Below, piece by piece: positions 53,838 through 62,259 of a stretch of 64,000 bases of DNA. Origin of the DNA: Pseudoduganella lurida (lineage in GTDB: Bacteria; Pseudomonadota; Gammaproteobacteria; Burkholderiales; Burkholderiaceae_D); NCBI RefSeq assembly GCF_007830455.1, contig NZ_VLLB01000008.1, positions 124,001-188,000 on the forward strand. The letters are read 5' to 3'. Position 1 is the first letter of the stretch, and each line of letters starts with the position of its first letter. The position numbers and the translations under genes were made by a program. The notes under the pieces were generated by a model. That model had not been told where the DNA came from. It saw only the letters and a list, made by a program, of their open reading frames with translations, and did no database searches.

Positions 53838-54599
53838 TTACTGCGGTGGCTGGCCGTTGGAAGCGCGCAGCCCCGCATCCACCGGCAGGTTCACGCCGGT
53901 GATCAGGCGCGCATCGTCGCTGGCCAGGAACGCCATCGCGGCGGCAATCCCCTCCGGATCCTCCGGCGCACCGAGCGGCATGCGTTCGTTGAACTTGGCG
54001 ATCAGCTCGGGCTTCTTCATCATGTCCTCGGTCATGCCGGTCTTCGTGAAGCTCGGATTGACGGCATTCACGCGCACGCCATCCTTGGCCGCATCCATCG
54101 CCATGGCGCGCACCATGTTGCTGACGGCGCCTTTCGACGTGTTGTAGGCGAACATGTCCCAGTCGCCGCCCAGCCCGGACACGGAGGAGGTCATCACGAT
54201 CGAGCCGCGTGTCTTCACCAGTTCCGGCATCGCCGCCTTCGCCATGTGGAAGTAGCCGCCCACGTTGACGGCCATGACGCGTTCGAAATCTTCCTCGCTC
54301 GTTTGCGTGATGTCGCCTTCGACGGCCATGCCGGCGTTGTTGATCAGGATGTGCAGCGCGCCGAAGCGGTCGACCGCGGCCCGGATGGCGGCGGTGGCGG
54401 TGGCCTTGTCGGCGACGTCGCCGACCTGCAGCAGCACGCGGTCCTGCGGCAGTGCGGCGACGGCCTTCTGCAGGCTCTCGCCGTCGATATCGAGCATCAC
54501 CACGCGGGCGCCTTCAGCGAGGAACCGGCGGGCGGTGGCCAGGCCGATGCCCGATGCGGCGCCGGTGACGAGGACGGTCTTGTCGTTGAAACGGTTCAT
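53838..54599 (-). CDS. short-chain dehydrogenase/reductase
   Basis: A 253-residue classical SDR: TGAASGIG for NAD(P), NNAG, and a catalytic Ser with the Tyr-x-x-x-Lys of YNTSKGA. The start at 54599 follows GAAAGGAAAAC; a longer frame upstream has no ribosome site. The substrate is unknown. It stands alone, convergent with the Fap-like operon. Confidence 0.9.
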   Translation of the reverse strand: MNRFNDKTVLVTGAASGIGLATARRFLAEGARVVMLDIDGESLQKAVAALPQDRVLLQVGDVADKATATAAIRAAVDRFGALHILINNAGMAVEGDITQTSEEDFERVMAVNVGGYFHMAKAAMPELVKTRGSIVMTSSVSGLGGDWDMFAYNTSKGAVSNMVRAMAMDAAKDGVRVNAVNPSFTKTGMTEDMMKKPELIAKFNERMPLGAPEDPEGIAAAMAFLASDDARLITGVNLPVDAGLRASNGQPPQ

Positions 54600-54932
54600 G
54601 TTTTCCTTTCGTGTGGGCCAGGGGCCGCCGGAGCAGCGGGCCACCGGGCCTGAAATCGTTGACGGGAATGTGGACAAAACCTTATCACGCGGATGCCGAT
54701 GCGACCTTTTCAATGCTACTAGGCAATATTTTGTCTGATACTGTCGCATTGCAAGCCACATTCCGGCCTCCTCTGTCTGTTTCCGCACTGAACGAGTATG
54801 GATGAGCGCTTATGCTGGGCACGTGACTCGGCGGATTACGGCTTGCCGGGTCGGGAACCGCCGGCATGGGAAGGGCAGCAGACTGCCGAACCGGCGGATC
54901 CGCTCACAGCCGGCTCAACACAGAAGAACGCC
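54600..54932. other. divergent promoter region
   Basis: About 330 bp between the SDR and ABC-transporter genes. It includes a possible N-terminal extension of the ABC transporter (ATG at 54798). No other gene is seen. Confidence 0.35.
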
Positions 54933-56786
54933 ATGCCCACATCAGCCCCCGACAGCACCTTGACGGATGAACCGCCAATCCCGTCCCGGAAAAAACGCCG
55001 CAAGGCGCTCCTGTCCGTCGGCGCGTGGAAGCAGTTCCTCAAAGTCGCGAAACCCTACTGGCAGGAAGAAGAAAAAAAGCGCGCATGGCTGTTGCTGACG
55101 CTGCTGATCGTGCTGATGCTGGTCGAGACCCAGCTGGCCGTCATGCTGAACAACCAGGCCGGCGAAATGACCTCGGCGCTGGCGGCCCGCAACGGCGACC
55201 GGTTCTGGACCTCGGTGCGCACCTGCCTGATCATCCTGGCGTTCGCGGTGCCCAGCTACGCCTTCTACTACTACATGCGCGACCTGTTCGCCAACCAGTG
55301 GCGGCAGTGGCTGACGGGCCGCTTCCTGGACGGCTACCTGAAAGGCCGCAAATATTACGAGCTCGACGCCAATGCCGAAATCGACAACCCGGACCAGCGC
55401 ATCAGCGAGGACATCAACACGTTCACGGGCCGCTCGATCAATTTCCTGCTGATCTTCCTCGGTTCGGCGATGCAGCTGGTGGCCTTCAGCGCCGTGCTGT
55501 GGTCGATCTCCCACCTGCTGGTGGCCGTGCTGGCGGTCTACGCGCTGGCCGGCACGGCGATCGCGCTGTACCTGTTCGGCAAGCCGCTGATCCACCTGAA
55601 CTTCTGGCAGCTGCGCCGCGAGGCGGACTTCCGCTACAGCCTGATGCGGGTGCGCGAGAACGCCGAATCGATTGCCTTCTACCGCGGCGAAACGCAGGAA
55701 CGTGCGCACATCGACACGAAGTTCGGCAAGGTCATCCACAACTGGTCCCGCCTGATCAAGAAGCAGCGCACGCTGAACCTGTTCCAGCGCACCTTCAGCC
55801 AGCTCACGCTCGTGCTGCCGGCCATGCTGCTGGCCAGCAGCGTGCTGTCGGGCGAGCTGGAAGTGGGCCGCGCGATCCAGGCGGCCGGCGCGTTCACCGC
55901 CGTGCTGGGCGCCGTGGGTGTCATCGTCGACAACTTCGAAAGCCTGAGCCGCTTCGTGGCCGGCATCGACCGCCTGCAGGCGCTGTCGAACCTGGTGCTG
56001 CCGAAGACGGAACCGGCGGCCCCGGCCGAGGACCCGCATCCCCGCATCGCCACGCGTACCGGCGCCGACGTGCGGCTCGAAGCGGTCACGCTGCACACGC
56101 CGCAGGCCGAGCGGATGCTGGTCAAGGAACTGTCCCTGGCCCTGCAGCCGGGCGACGCCCTGCTCATCACCGGCGAGAGCGGCTGCGGCAAGAGCTCGCT
56201 GCTGCGCGCCATCGCCGGCCTGTGGAACACGGGCAGCGGCGTCATCCAGCGGCCCGCGCTGGACGATTTCTTCTTCCTGCCGCAGCAGCCCTACCTGCAG
56301 TCCGGCACGCTGCGCAGCCAGCTGATCTACCCGAGCACGCATTCCGACCTGAGCGACGAGGAGATGCTGGCCATCCTGAAAGAGGTCCACCTGCCGCAGC
56401 TGGCCGAACGGGCCGGTGGCCTGGATGGCGTGCGCGACTGGGGCAAGGTGCTGTCGGTCGGCGAGCAGCAGCGCCTGGCCTTCGGCCGCGTGCTCGTGCA
56501 CCGGCCCGGCATCGTGATCCTGGACGAGGCCACCAGCGCGCTCGACAGCGCCAACGAGGCCTCGCTGTACGAACGCCTGCGCGAAAGCGGCACGACGCTG
56601 ATCAGCATCGCCCACCGCGATGCGGTGCTGCGGCACCACACCCACGTGCTGCGCCTGAAGGGCGAGGGCGAGTGGGAAGTGCACGACGCCGCCGGCTACC
56701 GGTTCGACCAGCCGGCTGTGGCATCGCGCAAGGGGGCCACCACGGCGCAGGTGATGCCGCTGGCGCCGAAGGTGGCGGCGGGGTGA
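54933..56786 (+). CDS. ABC transporter with fused membrane and ATPase domains (YddA/SbmA-like)
   Basis: A 617-residue half transporter. The ABC_membrane_2 region (about residues 45-370, with KYYELDANAEIDNPDQRI and SEDI) is that of SbmA/BacA and peroxisomal ABCD proteins. The ATPase domain has Walker A GESGCGKSS, a shortened signature LSVGEQQRLAFGR, Walker B IVILDEATSALD and the H-loop IAHR. YddA-type proteins probably import or export peptides or vitamin B12-like compounds. The start is uncertain: ATG at 54933 fits the domain, while ATG at 54798 is also in frame. Confidence 0.9.
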   Translation: MPTSAPDSTLTDEPPIPSRKKRRKALLSVGAWKQFLKVAKPYWQEEEKKRAWLLLTLLIVLMLVETQLAVMLNNQAGEMTSALAARNGDRFWTSVRTCLIILAFAVPSYAFYYYMRDLFANQWRQWLTGRFLDGYLKGRKYYELDANAEIDNPDQRISEDINTFTGRSINFLLIFLGSAMQLVAFSAVLWSISHLLVAVLAVYALAGTAIALYLFGKPLIHLNFWQLRREADFRYSLMRVRENAESIAFYRGETQERAHIDTKFGKVIHNWSRLIKKQRTLNLFQRTFSQLTLVLPAMLLASSVLSGELEVGRAIQAAGAFTAVLGAVGVIVDNFESLSRFVAGIDRLQALSNLVLPKTEPAAPAEDPHPRIATRTGADVRLEAVTLHTPQAERMLVKELSLALQPGDALLITGESGCGKSSLLRAIAGLWNTGSGVIQRPALDDFFFLPQQPYLQSGTLRSQLIYPSTHSDLSDEEMLAILKEVHLPQLAERAGGLDGVRDWGKVLSVGEQQRLAFGRVLVHRPGIVILDEATSALDSANEASLYERLRESGTTLISIAHRDAVLRHHTHVLRLKGEGEWEVHDAAGYRFDQPAVASRKGATTAQVMPLAPKVAAG

Positions 56787-56901
56787 CAGGCCCACGGCGA
56801 GAAAACATTGGCACACCTGCCGTCGAGCTGTTATACTTTTGCCTCTTCGCGACGAGGCAGCTTCATCACCCTGTCGGCGAACGGCGCAGTACACACTCCA
56901 A

Positions 56902-56977
56902 GCGGGAGTAGCTCAGTTGGTAGAGCGCAACCTTGCCAAGGTTGAGGTCGAGAGTTCGAGACTCTTCTCCCGCTCCA
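56902..56977 (+). tRNA. tRNA-Gly (GCC)
   Basis: The 76 bases fold as a tRNA: acceptor GCGGGAG/CTCCCGC, D arm GCTC/GAGC, anticodon stem CAACC/GGTTG with loop TTGCCAA (anticodon GCC), T arm GAGAG-TTCGAGA-CTCTT, discriminator T and encoded CCA. Discriminator T agrees with glycine. A terminator follows at once. Confidence 0.97.
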
Positions 56978-56985
56978 GAATTTCA

Positions 56986-57014
56986 AAGGGCAGCCCGGGT
57001 GGCTGCCCTTTTTG
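56986..57014 (+). terminator. rho-independent terminator after tRNA-Gly
   Basis: AAAGGGCAGCC, loop CGGGT, GGCTGCCCTTTTT: a perfect stem with T-run, nine bases after the tRNA CCA. Confidence 0.93.
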
Positions 57015-57042
57015 CATCCGGCGTGTGCGCTGTGCGAAACGC

Positions 57043-57087
57043 CGCGTGGAGCGGCGCGCCGCCAGTCGGGCGCGCCGCTCCACGCGG
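57043..57087 (-). terminator. long hairpin after GH53 gene
   Basis: CCGCGTGGAGCGGCGCGC and its exact complement are separated by nine bases, making an 18-bp stem starting five bases after the GH53 stop. There is no clear T-run on the reverse strand. It probably terminates or stabilises the GH53 message. Confidence 0.75.
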
Positions 57088-57092
57088 ATGGC

Positions 57093-58121
57093 TCACTCCA
57101 CCAGGAACGCTTCCAGCGCCTTCGACGGCTTGCCGTCCTCGCCCCACGCGCTCAGCTTGTACTTGCTCCAGCTGCGCGCGCCCTGCGGTTCCCAGTAGAT
57201 CACGCCGAGGCCCTTGTGGTCGGGCACGGCCTTCACCTTGCGCTGCACGGCCACCAGCATGTCGTGGGTGTTCTGCACCTTGTCGTCCTCGCCGCCCACC
57301 TCGACCACCATCACTTCCTTGCCGTAGCGCGCCACCATGTCGTTCAGGTTGCGGCCCAGGTCGTCGATGGAGGCCGTGTAGTCCGGGCTGCCGTCCAGCC
57401 AGTAGGGGTAGTAGGACAGGCCGATCACGTCGTACTTCGCGCCGTGCCGCTGCGCGTTGTCGAACCAGGTGCGGAAGCGCATGTTGTCGTTGCCGCGGTC
57501 GACGTGCAGGATCACCTTCGAGGTCGGGCTGACGGCCTTGATGGCGTCGTAACCCTTGTTGATCAGCTGCGCCAGCTGCGGCCAGTTGTCCGTATGGCCC
57601 TCCGGGTAGATCATGCCGGTCGCCGTCTCGTTGCCGACCTGGACCCACTCGGGCGTGACGCCGGCCCTCTTCAGTGCGCTCATCACGTCATGCGTATAGC
57701 CGTAGACGTCGTCGAGCAGCTGCGGGAACGGATGGCCCTCCCAGGCCGCGGGTTTTTTCTGCTGCTGCGGATCGGCCCAGCTGTCGCTGTAGTGGAAGTC
57801 GATCATGATGCGCATGCCGGCCTGCTGCGCGCGCACGGCCATCGCCACCGTTTCGTCGCGGCTGTTGTGGCCACTGGCGCGGTCGTCGGACGGATTGACC
57901 CAGGTGCGCAGGCGGATCGTGTCGATGCCATGGTCCTTCAGGATCGCGATGGCATCCTGCTCCTGGCCCTGCCGGTTGTAGAACTTGTAGCCGGTGGCTT
58001 CCATCTGCGGCAGCCAGCCGACATCGGCGCCTTTGGCAAAGCCTCCCTTGACCGGGACGGGCGCTTGTGCGGCGCAGGCGGACAGCGCGACGGCCGCCAG
58101 CATCACGAACAGCTTCTTCAT
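57093..58121 (-). CDS. GH53 endo-beta-1,4-galactanase, lipoprotein
   Basis: A 342-residue enzyme that cuts beta-1,4-galactan (type I arabinogalactan). A lipobox (VALSACAA) shows membrane anchoring. The GH53 TIM barrel begins at KGADVGWLPQME. The acid/base Glu is in WVQVGNETATGM and the nucleophile Glu is probably in VMVVEVGGE. RLRTWVNP and IDFHYSDSWADP are typical of the family. Length is normal. It is monocistronic between tRNA-Gly and an SDR. It probably feeds galacto-oligosaccharides to the receptor and galactosidases elsewhere in the window. Confidence 0.93.
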   Translation of the reverse strand: MKKLFVMLAAVALSACAAQAPVPVKGGFAKGADVGWLPQMEATGYKFYNRQGQEQDAIAILKDHGIDTIRLRTWVNPSDDRASGHNSRDETVAMAVRAQQAGMRIMIDFHYSDSWADPQQQKKPAAWEGHPFPQLLDDVYGYTHDVMSALKRAGVTPEWVQVGNETATGMIYPEGHTDNWPQLAQLINKGYDAIKAVSPTSKVILHVDRGNDNMRFRTWFDNAQRHGAKYDVIGLSYYPYWLDGSPDYTASIDDLGRNLNDMVARYGKEVMVVEVGGEDDKVQNTHDMLVAVQRKVKAVPDHKGLGVIYWEPQGARSWSKYKLSAWGEDGKPSKALEAFLVE

Positions 58122-58222
58122 TTTTTTCTCTCTCCTGTGGGTTGTGGGCGCCGTATTCTAAGCGCCGGCACGACAAAATGGCAGCTCGCCGGCTGCCATC
58201 GTTGCATCCCGCGCGCGCCCGT

Positions 58223-59053
58223 TCAGCCGTCGACATCCGCCGACAGGGTGACCGCCTTGTGCCGCTCCAGCGTGTCGAGCCGTCCGGCCAGCGCGTGGCG
58301 GATGCTCTCGTAGGCCGTGCTGCCCAGTGCCAGGCGCAATGGCGGCGCCGCACTGTCGGCCATCGCGATCATCGCATCCACCGACTTCGCCGCGTCCCCC
58401 CTGATCTCGAACGCGCCCGAGGCGATGGCCCGGCGCACCTCGCCGGCCGGCGTGTTCTCGTAGGCGGCCAGCGGCGCCGCGTGATCGAGGCCGTCGGCAA
58501 AACCGGTGCCGGTCGGTCCCGGTTCGACGAGCAGGAAGTCGATGCCGAACGGCGCCACTTCCTGGGCCACGGATTCGACGAAGCCCTCGATGCCCCATTT
58601 CGTGGCGTGGTACAGGCTGAAGTTCGGATAGGCGATCTGGCCGCCTTCGGAAGACACCTGCACGATGCGCCCGCCACCCTGCGCGCGCAGGTGGGGCAGC
58701 ACGGCGCGGATCAGGTGGATCGAGCCCAGCAGGTTCGTGGCGACCTGCCGTTCGATCTGCGCATCCGTCACTTCCTCCGTTGCGCCGAACAGGCCGTAGC
58801 CGGCGTTGCTGACGACGACGTCGATCCGGCCTGCCTGCGCGAAGGCCCGCGCCACTGCCGCGCGGATGGCCTCGGGCTGCGTGACGTCCAGCGTCAGCAC
58901 GATCAGCCGGGGCCCATGCTGCGCCGCCAGGTCGTCCAGGGCGGCGGCATTGCGCGCCGTGGCCACCACCGTGTCGCCACGGGCCAGCAGGCGTTCCGTC
59001 AGGCCGCGACCGAGGCCGCTCGAGGTGCCGGTAACCAGCCAGGTCTTGTTCAT
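58223..59053 (-). CDS. short-chain dehydrogenase/reductase
   Basis: A 276-residue classical SDR: TGTSSGLG nucleotide site, SNAG, and catalytic Ser and YHATKWG. The start at 59053 has AAGGAGAGCG. It is divergent from a LysR gene 85 bp away that probably regulates it. The substrate is unknown. Confidence 0.9.
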   Translation of the reverse strand: MNKTWLVTGTSSGLGRGLTERLLARGDTVVATARNAAALDDLAAQHGPRLIVLTLDVTQPEAIRAAVARAFAQAGRIDVVVSNAGYGLFGATEEVTDAQIERQVATNLLGSIHLIRAVLPHLRAQGGGRIVQVSSEGGQIAYPNFSLYHATKWGIEGFVESVAQEVAPFGIDFLLVEPGPTGTGFADGLDHAAPLAAYENTPAGEVRRAIASGAFEIRGDAAKSVDAMIAMADSAAPPLRLALGSTAYESIRHALAGRLDTLERHKAVTLSADVDG

Positions 59054-59138
59054 TGCGCTCTCCTTGAAAGATGATGGAGCCATGCTAGCGCGGTATCATT
59101 GATGCGGGAATAACCGATAAATAGCCTGGGTCAGTGAA

Positions 59139-60083
59139 ATGTTTTCAGCAATCTTCTCGTCCTCGAAAAAGCCGGCGCTTGCGGACCTGCATGCCTTCGC
59201 GCTGATCGCCGAGCTGCGCAGTTTCCGCCAGGCCGCCGACCGGCTGGGCGTCACGCCGTCCTCGCTCAGCCATGCGATGCGGGGCCTGGAGCAGGCCCTC
59301 GACATCCGGCTGCTGCACCGCACGACCCGCAGTGTCGCCCTGACGGAGGCGGGCCAGCGCCTGCTGGCCGATCTGCTGCCCGTGCTGCAGCGGCTCGACA
59401 CGGTGCTGGGCGACGCGGCCGGTCTCCATGGCCAGGCGATCGGCACGCTGCGGATCAACGGCAGCGAAGGGGCGATCCGCCTGCTGCTGCAACGCGTCGT
59501 CCCGGCCTTTAGCGCGCAGTATCCGCAGGTGGAGCTCGACCTGGTGGCGGACGGCAGATTCGTCGACATCGTGGCCGGTGGCTTCGATGCCGGCATCCGC
59601 TTCGGCGAGGCGATCCCGCAGGACATGGTCGCCGTGCGCCTCAGTCCGGATTTCCGGTTCCTGGCCGTCGCCGCGCCTGCCTATCTGCAGGCACGCACGG
59701 CCCCGGACACGCCTGACCAGCTGACCCAGCACCAGTGCATCCGCCAGCGCCTGCCCAGCGGCAAGCGCTATCGCTGGGAGTTCAGCAAGCATGGCCAGGA
59801 CATGGCGATCGACGTCCCCGGCACGCTCACGCTCGACAACGTGCAGCTGATGCTGGAAGCGGCACTGGCCGGCCTGGGCATCGCCTACCTGCCGGAACTG
59901 TATGCGGCGGCACCGCTGCGGGAAGGGCGCCTGCGCGCCGTGCTGGAAGACTGGTGCCCCGCGATCGCGGGCCTGCACCTGTACTTCCCGCAAGGCCGGC
60001 ACCAGTCCGCCACGCTGCGCGCGTTCATCGAGGTCATGCGCAGGACGGTGCCGGCCGACCTGGCTCCGCACGGCCAGCGGTAA
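59139..60083 (+). CDS. LysR-family transcriptional regulator
   Basis: A 314-residue LysR protein with the winged helix near residues 14-70 (LHAFALIAELRSFRQAADRLG, TPSSLSHAMRGLEQALDIRL) and a normal effector domain (GTLRINGSEGAIRLLL). Its likely target is the divergent SDR gene. The C terminus is complete. Confidence 0.92.
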   Translation: MFSAIFSSSKKPALADLHAFALIAELRSFRQAADRLGVTPSSLSHAMRGLEQALDIRLLHRTTRSVALTEAGQRLLADLLPVLQRLDTVLGDAAGLHGQAIGTLRINGSEGAIRLLLQRVVPAFSAQYPQVELDLVADGRFVDIVAGGFDAGIRFGEAIPQDMVAVRLSPDFRFLAVAAPAYLQARTAPDTPDQLTQHQCIRQRLPSGKRYRWEFSKHGQDMAIDVPGTLTLDNVQLMLEAALAGLGIAYLPELYAAAPLREGRLRAVLEDWCPAIAGLHLYFPQGRHQSATLRAFIEVMRRTVPADLAPHGQR

Positions 60084-60121
60084 CGCGCATTGCGTGAAGG
60101 CGCCGGCACACGGTTACAATC

Positions 60122-60134
60122 GAGAATTATTCTC
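60122..60134. promoter_or_regulatory. Fur box before iron permease gene
   Basis: GAGAATTATTCTC, a perfect inverted repeat extended by CATT on the right, 13 bases before the GTG start. It matches the core of the Fur consensus (TGAGAATNATTCTCA), so iron repression is expected. Confidence 0.8.
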
Positions 60135-60147
60135 ATTGGGGAAACGT

Positions 60148-62097
60148 GTGAACACATCGTGGCGCATGCTGGTGCTGGTCTGGACGCTGTTGCTCAATGC
60201 TGCGCTGGCCATGGCCGCCGAACCGGCGCAGTCACCGGCCGATGCGCGCCAGGTGTGGCAGCTGCTCGATTACTTGGCGGTCGATTACGGCGGCGCGGTG
60301 GCCGATGGTGCGGTCGTCAGCGCGTCCGAGTATGCCGAGATGCTGGACTTCGCGGACAGCGCCGCGGCGCAGGTGAAACGGCTGCCGCCCCATGCCGGCA
60401 AGGCGGCGATCGAGGTCGCGGTGGCACAACTGCGCAGCGCCATCGAACGCAAGACCGACAGCGCCGAAGTGGGGCGCCTCGCCCACGCCGCGAACGCGCT
60501 GCTGGTCGCTGCGTATCCGATACCCGTGGCGCCCCGCAAGGTGCCGGACCTGGCGCGCGGCGCGGCCGTGTACGCGGCGCAGTGCGCCAGCTGCCACGGT
60601 GCCGGCGGCGCGGGCGACGGTCCCCTGGCGGCGCGCCTGGAACCGAGGCCCATCGCCTTCACGGATGCCGCCCGCGCCGCCTCGCGCAGCCTGATGGCAC
60701 TGCACCAGGTCATCACGCAGGGCGTGCCCGGCACGTCGATGCCGGCGTTTGCGGCGCTGTCCGACGACGACCGCTGGGCCGCCGCGTTCTATATCGGCAC
60801 CTTGTCCCATGATGCGGCCGCGCGCGCCCGCGGCGAGAAGGCCTGGCAGCAGGATGCATCGCTCAAGGCGCGTTTCCCCGACCTGGCCGCGCTCACCACG
60901 ATGACGGAACGGGCCGCGTCGCAGACGGTGCCGGCAGCGACGGCGCGCGACGTGATCGCCTATCTGCGCAGCCATCCCGCCGCCGTCGAAGGGGGCAAGC
61001 CCGCCGGCCTGGCGCTGGCGCGGCAGCGGTTGCAGGACAGCCTGGCTGCCCTGCACGCCGGCCGGCGCGCCGAGGCCACCCGGCTTGCGCTGTCGTCCTA
61101 CCTGGATGGCTTCGAGCCCATCGAGCCGGTGGTCGGCGCGCGCGATCCGGCGCTGCTGGCGGCGGTGGAAAGCGCCATGCTGGCCTACCGCTCGGCCCTG
61201 TCCACCGGCACGCCCGCGCAGGCGGAGGCTGCCGCTGCACACATCGACACGCTGTTCGCCCGGGTCGATGCGGCGCTGGGCGATGCCAACGCCGATCCGG
61301 CCACCACCTATATCGGCGCGCTCACGATCCTGCTGCGCGAGGGCCTGGAAGCACTGCTGATCGTCATCGGCATGATCGCCGTGCTGCGCAAGGGCGGCAG
61401 GCAGGACGTGCTCCGTTACGTGCACGCCGGCTGGGCAAGCGCGCTCGCCGCCGGCGCCGTCACCTGGGCCGCCGCGACCTGGCTGGTGGCCATCAGTGGC
61501 GCCAGCCGCGAGGTCACGGAAGGCGTCGGCGCCGTGTTTGCCGCGCTCGTGCTGCTCAGTGTCGGCATGTGGATGCACCAGAAGAGCAGTGCCGGCCGGT
61601 GGCAGTCCTATCTCGAAGAAAAGCTGTCCGCCGCCATGACGCGCCGTTCGGCGTGGGCCCTGTTCGCGCTGGCGTTCATCGCCGTCTACCGCGAGGTATT
61701 CGAGACCGTGCTGTTCTACTCGGCGCTGGCGGCGGACGGCAACGGCGGCGCGCTGCTGGGCGGCTTTGCCACGGCTGTCGTGCTGCTGGCCATCGTCGCC
61801 TGGGTCATGCTGCGCACCAGCGCCCGCATGCCGATCGGGAAGTTCTTCTCGGCCACGTCGGTGTTCGTCGCCGTACTGGCCGTGATCCTGATCGGCAAGG
61901 GCACGGCTGCGCTGCAGGAGGCGGGCTGGATCGGCGTCACGCCCATTCCGGCACCGCGCATCGACCTGCTGGGCATGTATCCCACGGTGCAGACCTTGAC
62001 CGCACAGGCGGTGGTGCTGGCCATTGCGCTGTCCGGGTATGGCCTGAACCTCTTCAACGCCAGGTCGCGCGCCGGCACCAGCCGCAGGCCGACCTGA
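60148..62097 (+). CDS. cytochrome c/FTR1-family iron permease fusion
   Basis: A 649-residue protein. A signal peptide (LVLVWTLLLNAALAMAAE) leads to a helical region, then a c-type haem domain (CASCH near residue 150, distal Met in PGTSMPAF). The last ~280 residues form an FTR1/EfeU-type permease with about seven helices and the two iron-binding motifs LREGLEAL and YREVFE. Such fusions are proposed to oxidise ferrous iron at the haem domain and import the resulting ferric ion. The start is GTG at 60148, which gives the signal peptide; the Fur box lies just upstream. Confidence 0.92.
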   Translation: MNTSWRMLVLVWTLLLNAALAMAAEPAQSPADARQVWQLLDYLAVDYGGAVADGAVVSASEYAEMLDFADSAAAQVKRLPPHAGKAAIEVAVAQLRSAIERKTDSAEVGRLAHAANALLVAAYPIPVAPRKVPDLARGAAVYAAQCASCHGAGGAGDGPLAARLEPRPIAFTDAARAASRSLMALHQVITQGVPGTSMPAFAALSDDDRWAAAFYIGTLSHDAAARARGEKAWQQDASLKARFPDLAALTTMTERAASQTVPAATARDVIAYLRSHPAAVEGGKPAGLALARQRLQDSLAALHAGRRAEATRLALSSYLDGFEPIEPVVGARDPALLAAVESAMLAYRSALSTGTPAQAEAAAAHIDTLFARVDAALGDANADPATTYIGALTILLREGLEALLIVIGMIAVLRKGGRQDVLRYVHAGWASALAAGAVTWAAATWLVAISGASREVTEGVGAVFAALVLLSVGMWMHQKSSAGRWQSYLEEKLSAAMTRRSAWALFALAFIAVYREVFETVLFYSALAADGNGGALLGGFATAVVLLAIVAWVMLRTSARMPIGKFFSATSVFVAVLAVILIGKGTAALQEAGWIGVTPIPAPRIDLLGMYPTVQTLTAQAVVLAIALSGYGLNLFNARSRAGTSRRPT

Positions 62098-62123
62098 CTG
62101 CGCCGATCCTGACAGCGTAAAAA

Positions 62124-62169
62124 CGAAAGAAAAGGAAAATAAATACGCAAGAAAGAAAGAAATCGAAAG
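62124..62169. promoter_or_regulatory. CGAAAG motifs upstream of second GH36 gene
   Basis: CGAAAG occurs at 62124-62129 and at 62164-62169, the second inside GAAATCGAAAG, identical to an 11-mer at 44563 upstream of the galactoside operon. TTTCG-rich sequence follows up to 62215. A common regulator is likely. Confidence 0.55.
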
Positions 62170-62259
62170 TCGTTTGCCTTTTCGTTTTCATTTCATTACT
62201 ATTTCGTGACCGCGCCGGCCCGACACGATCAGGCGCCCACAGGACACGACAGGAGACGT

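Noticed and set aside
54942-56894. A 650-codon open frame on the minus strand opposite the ABC transporter
   Set aside because: Shadow frame; the plus strand carries Walker A, Walker B and H-loop in order.
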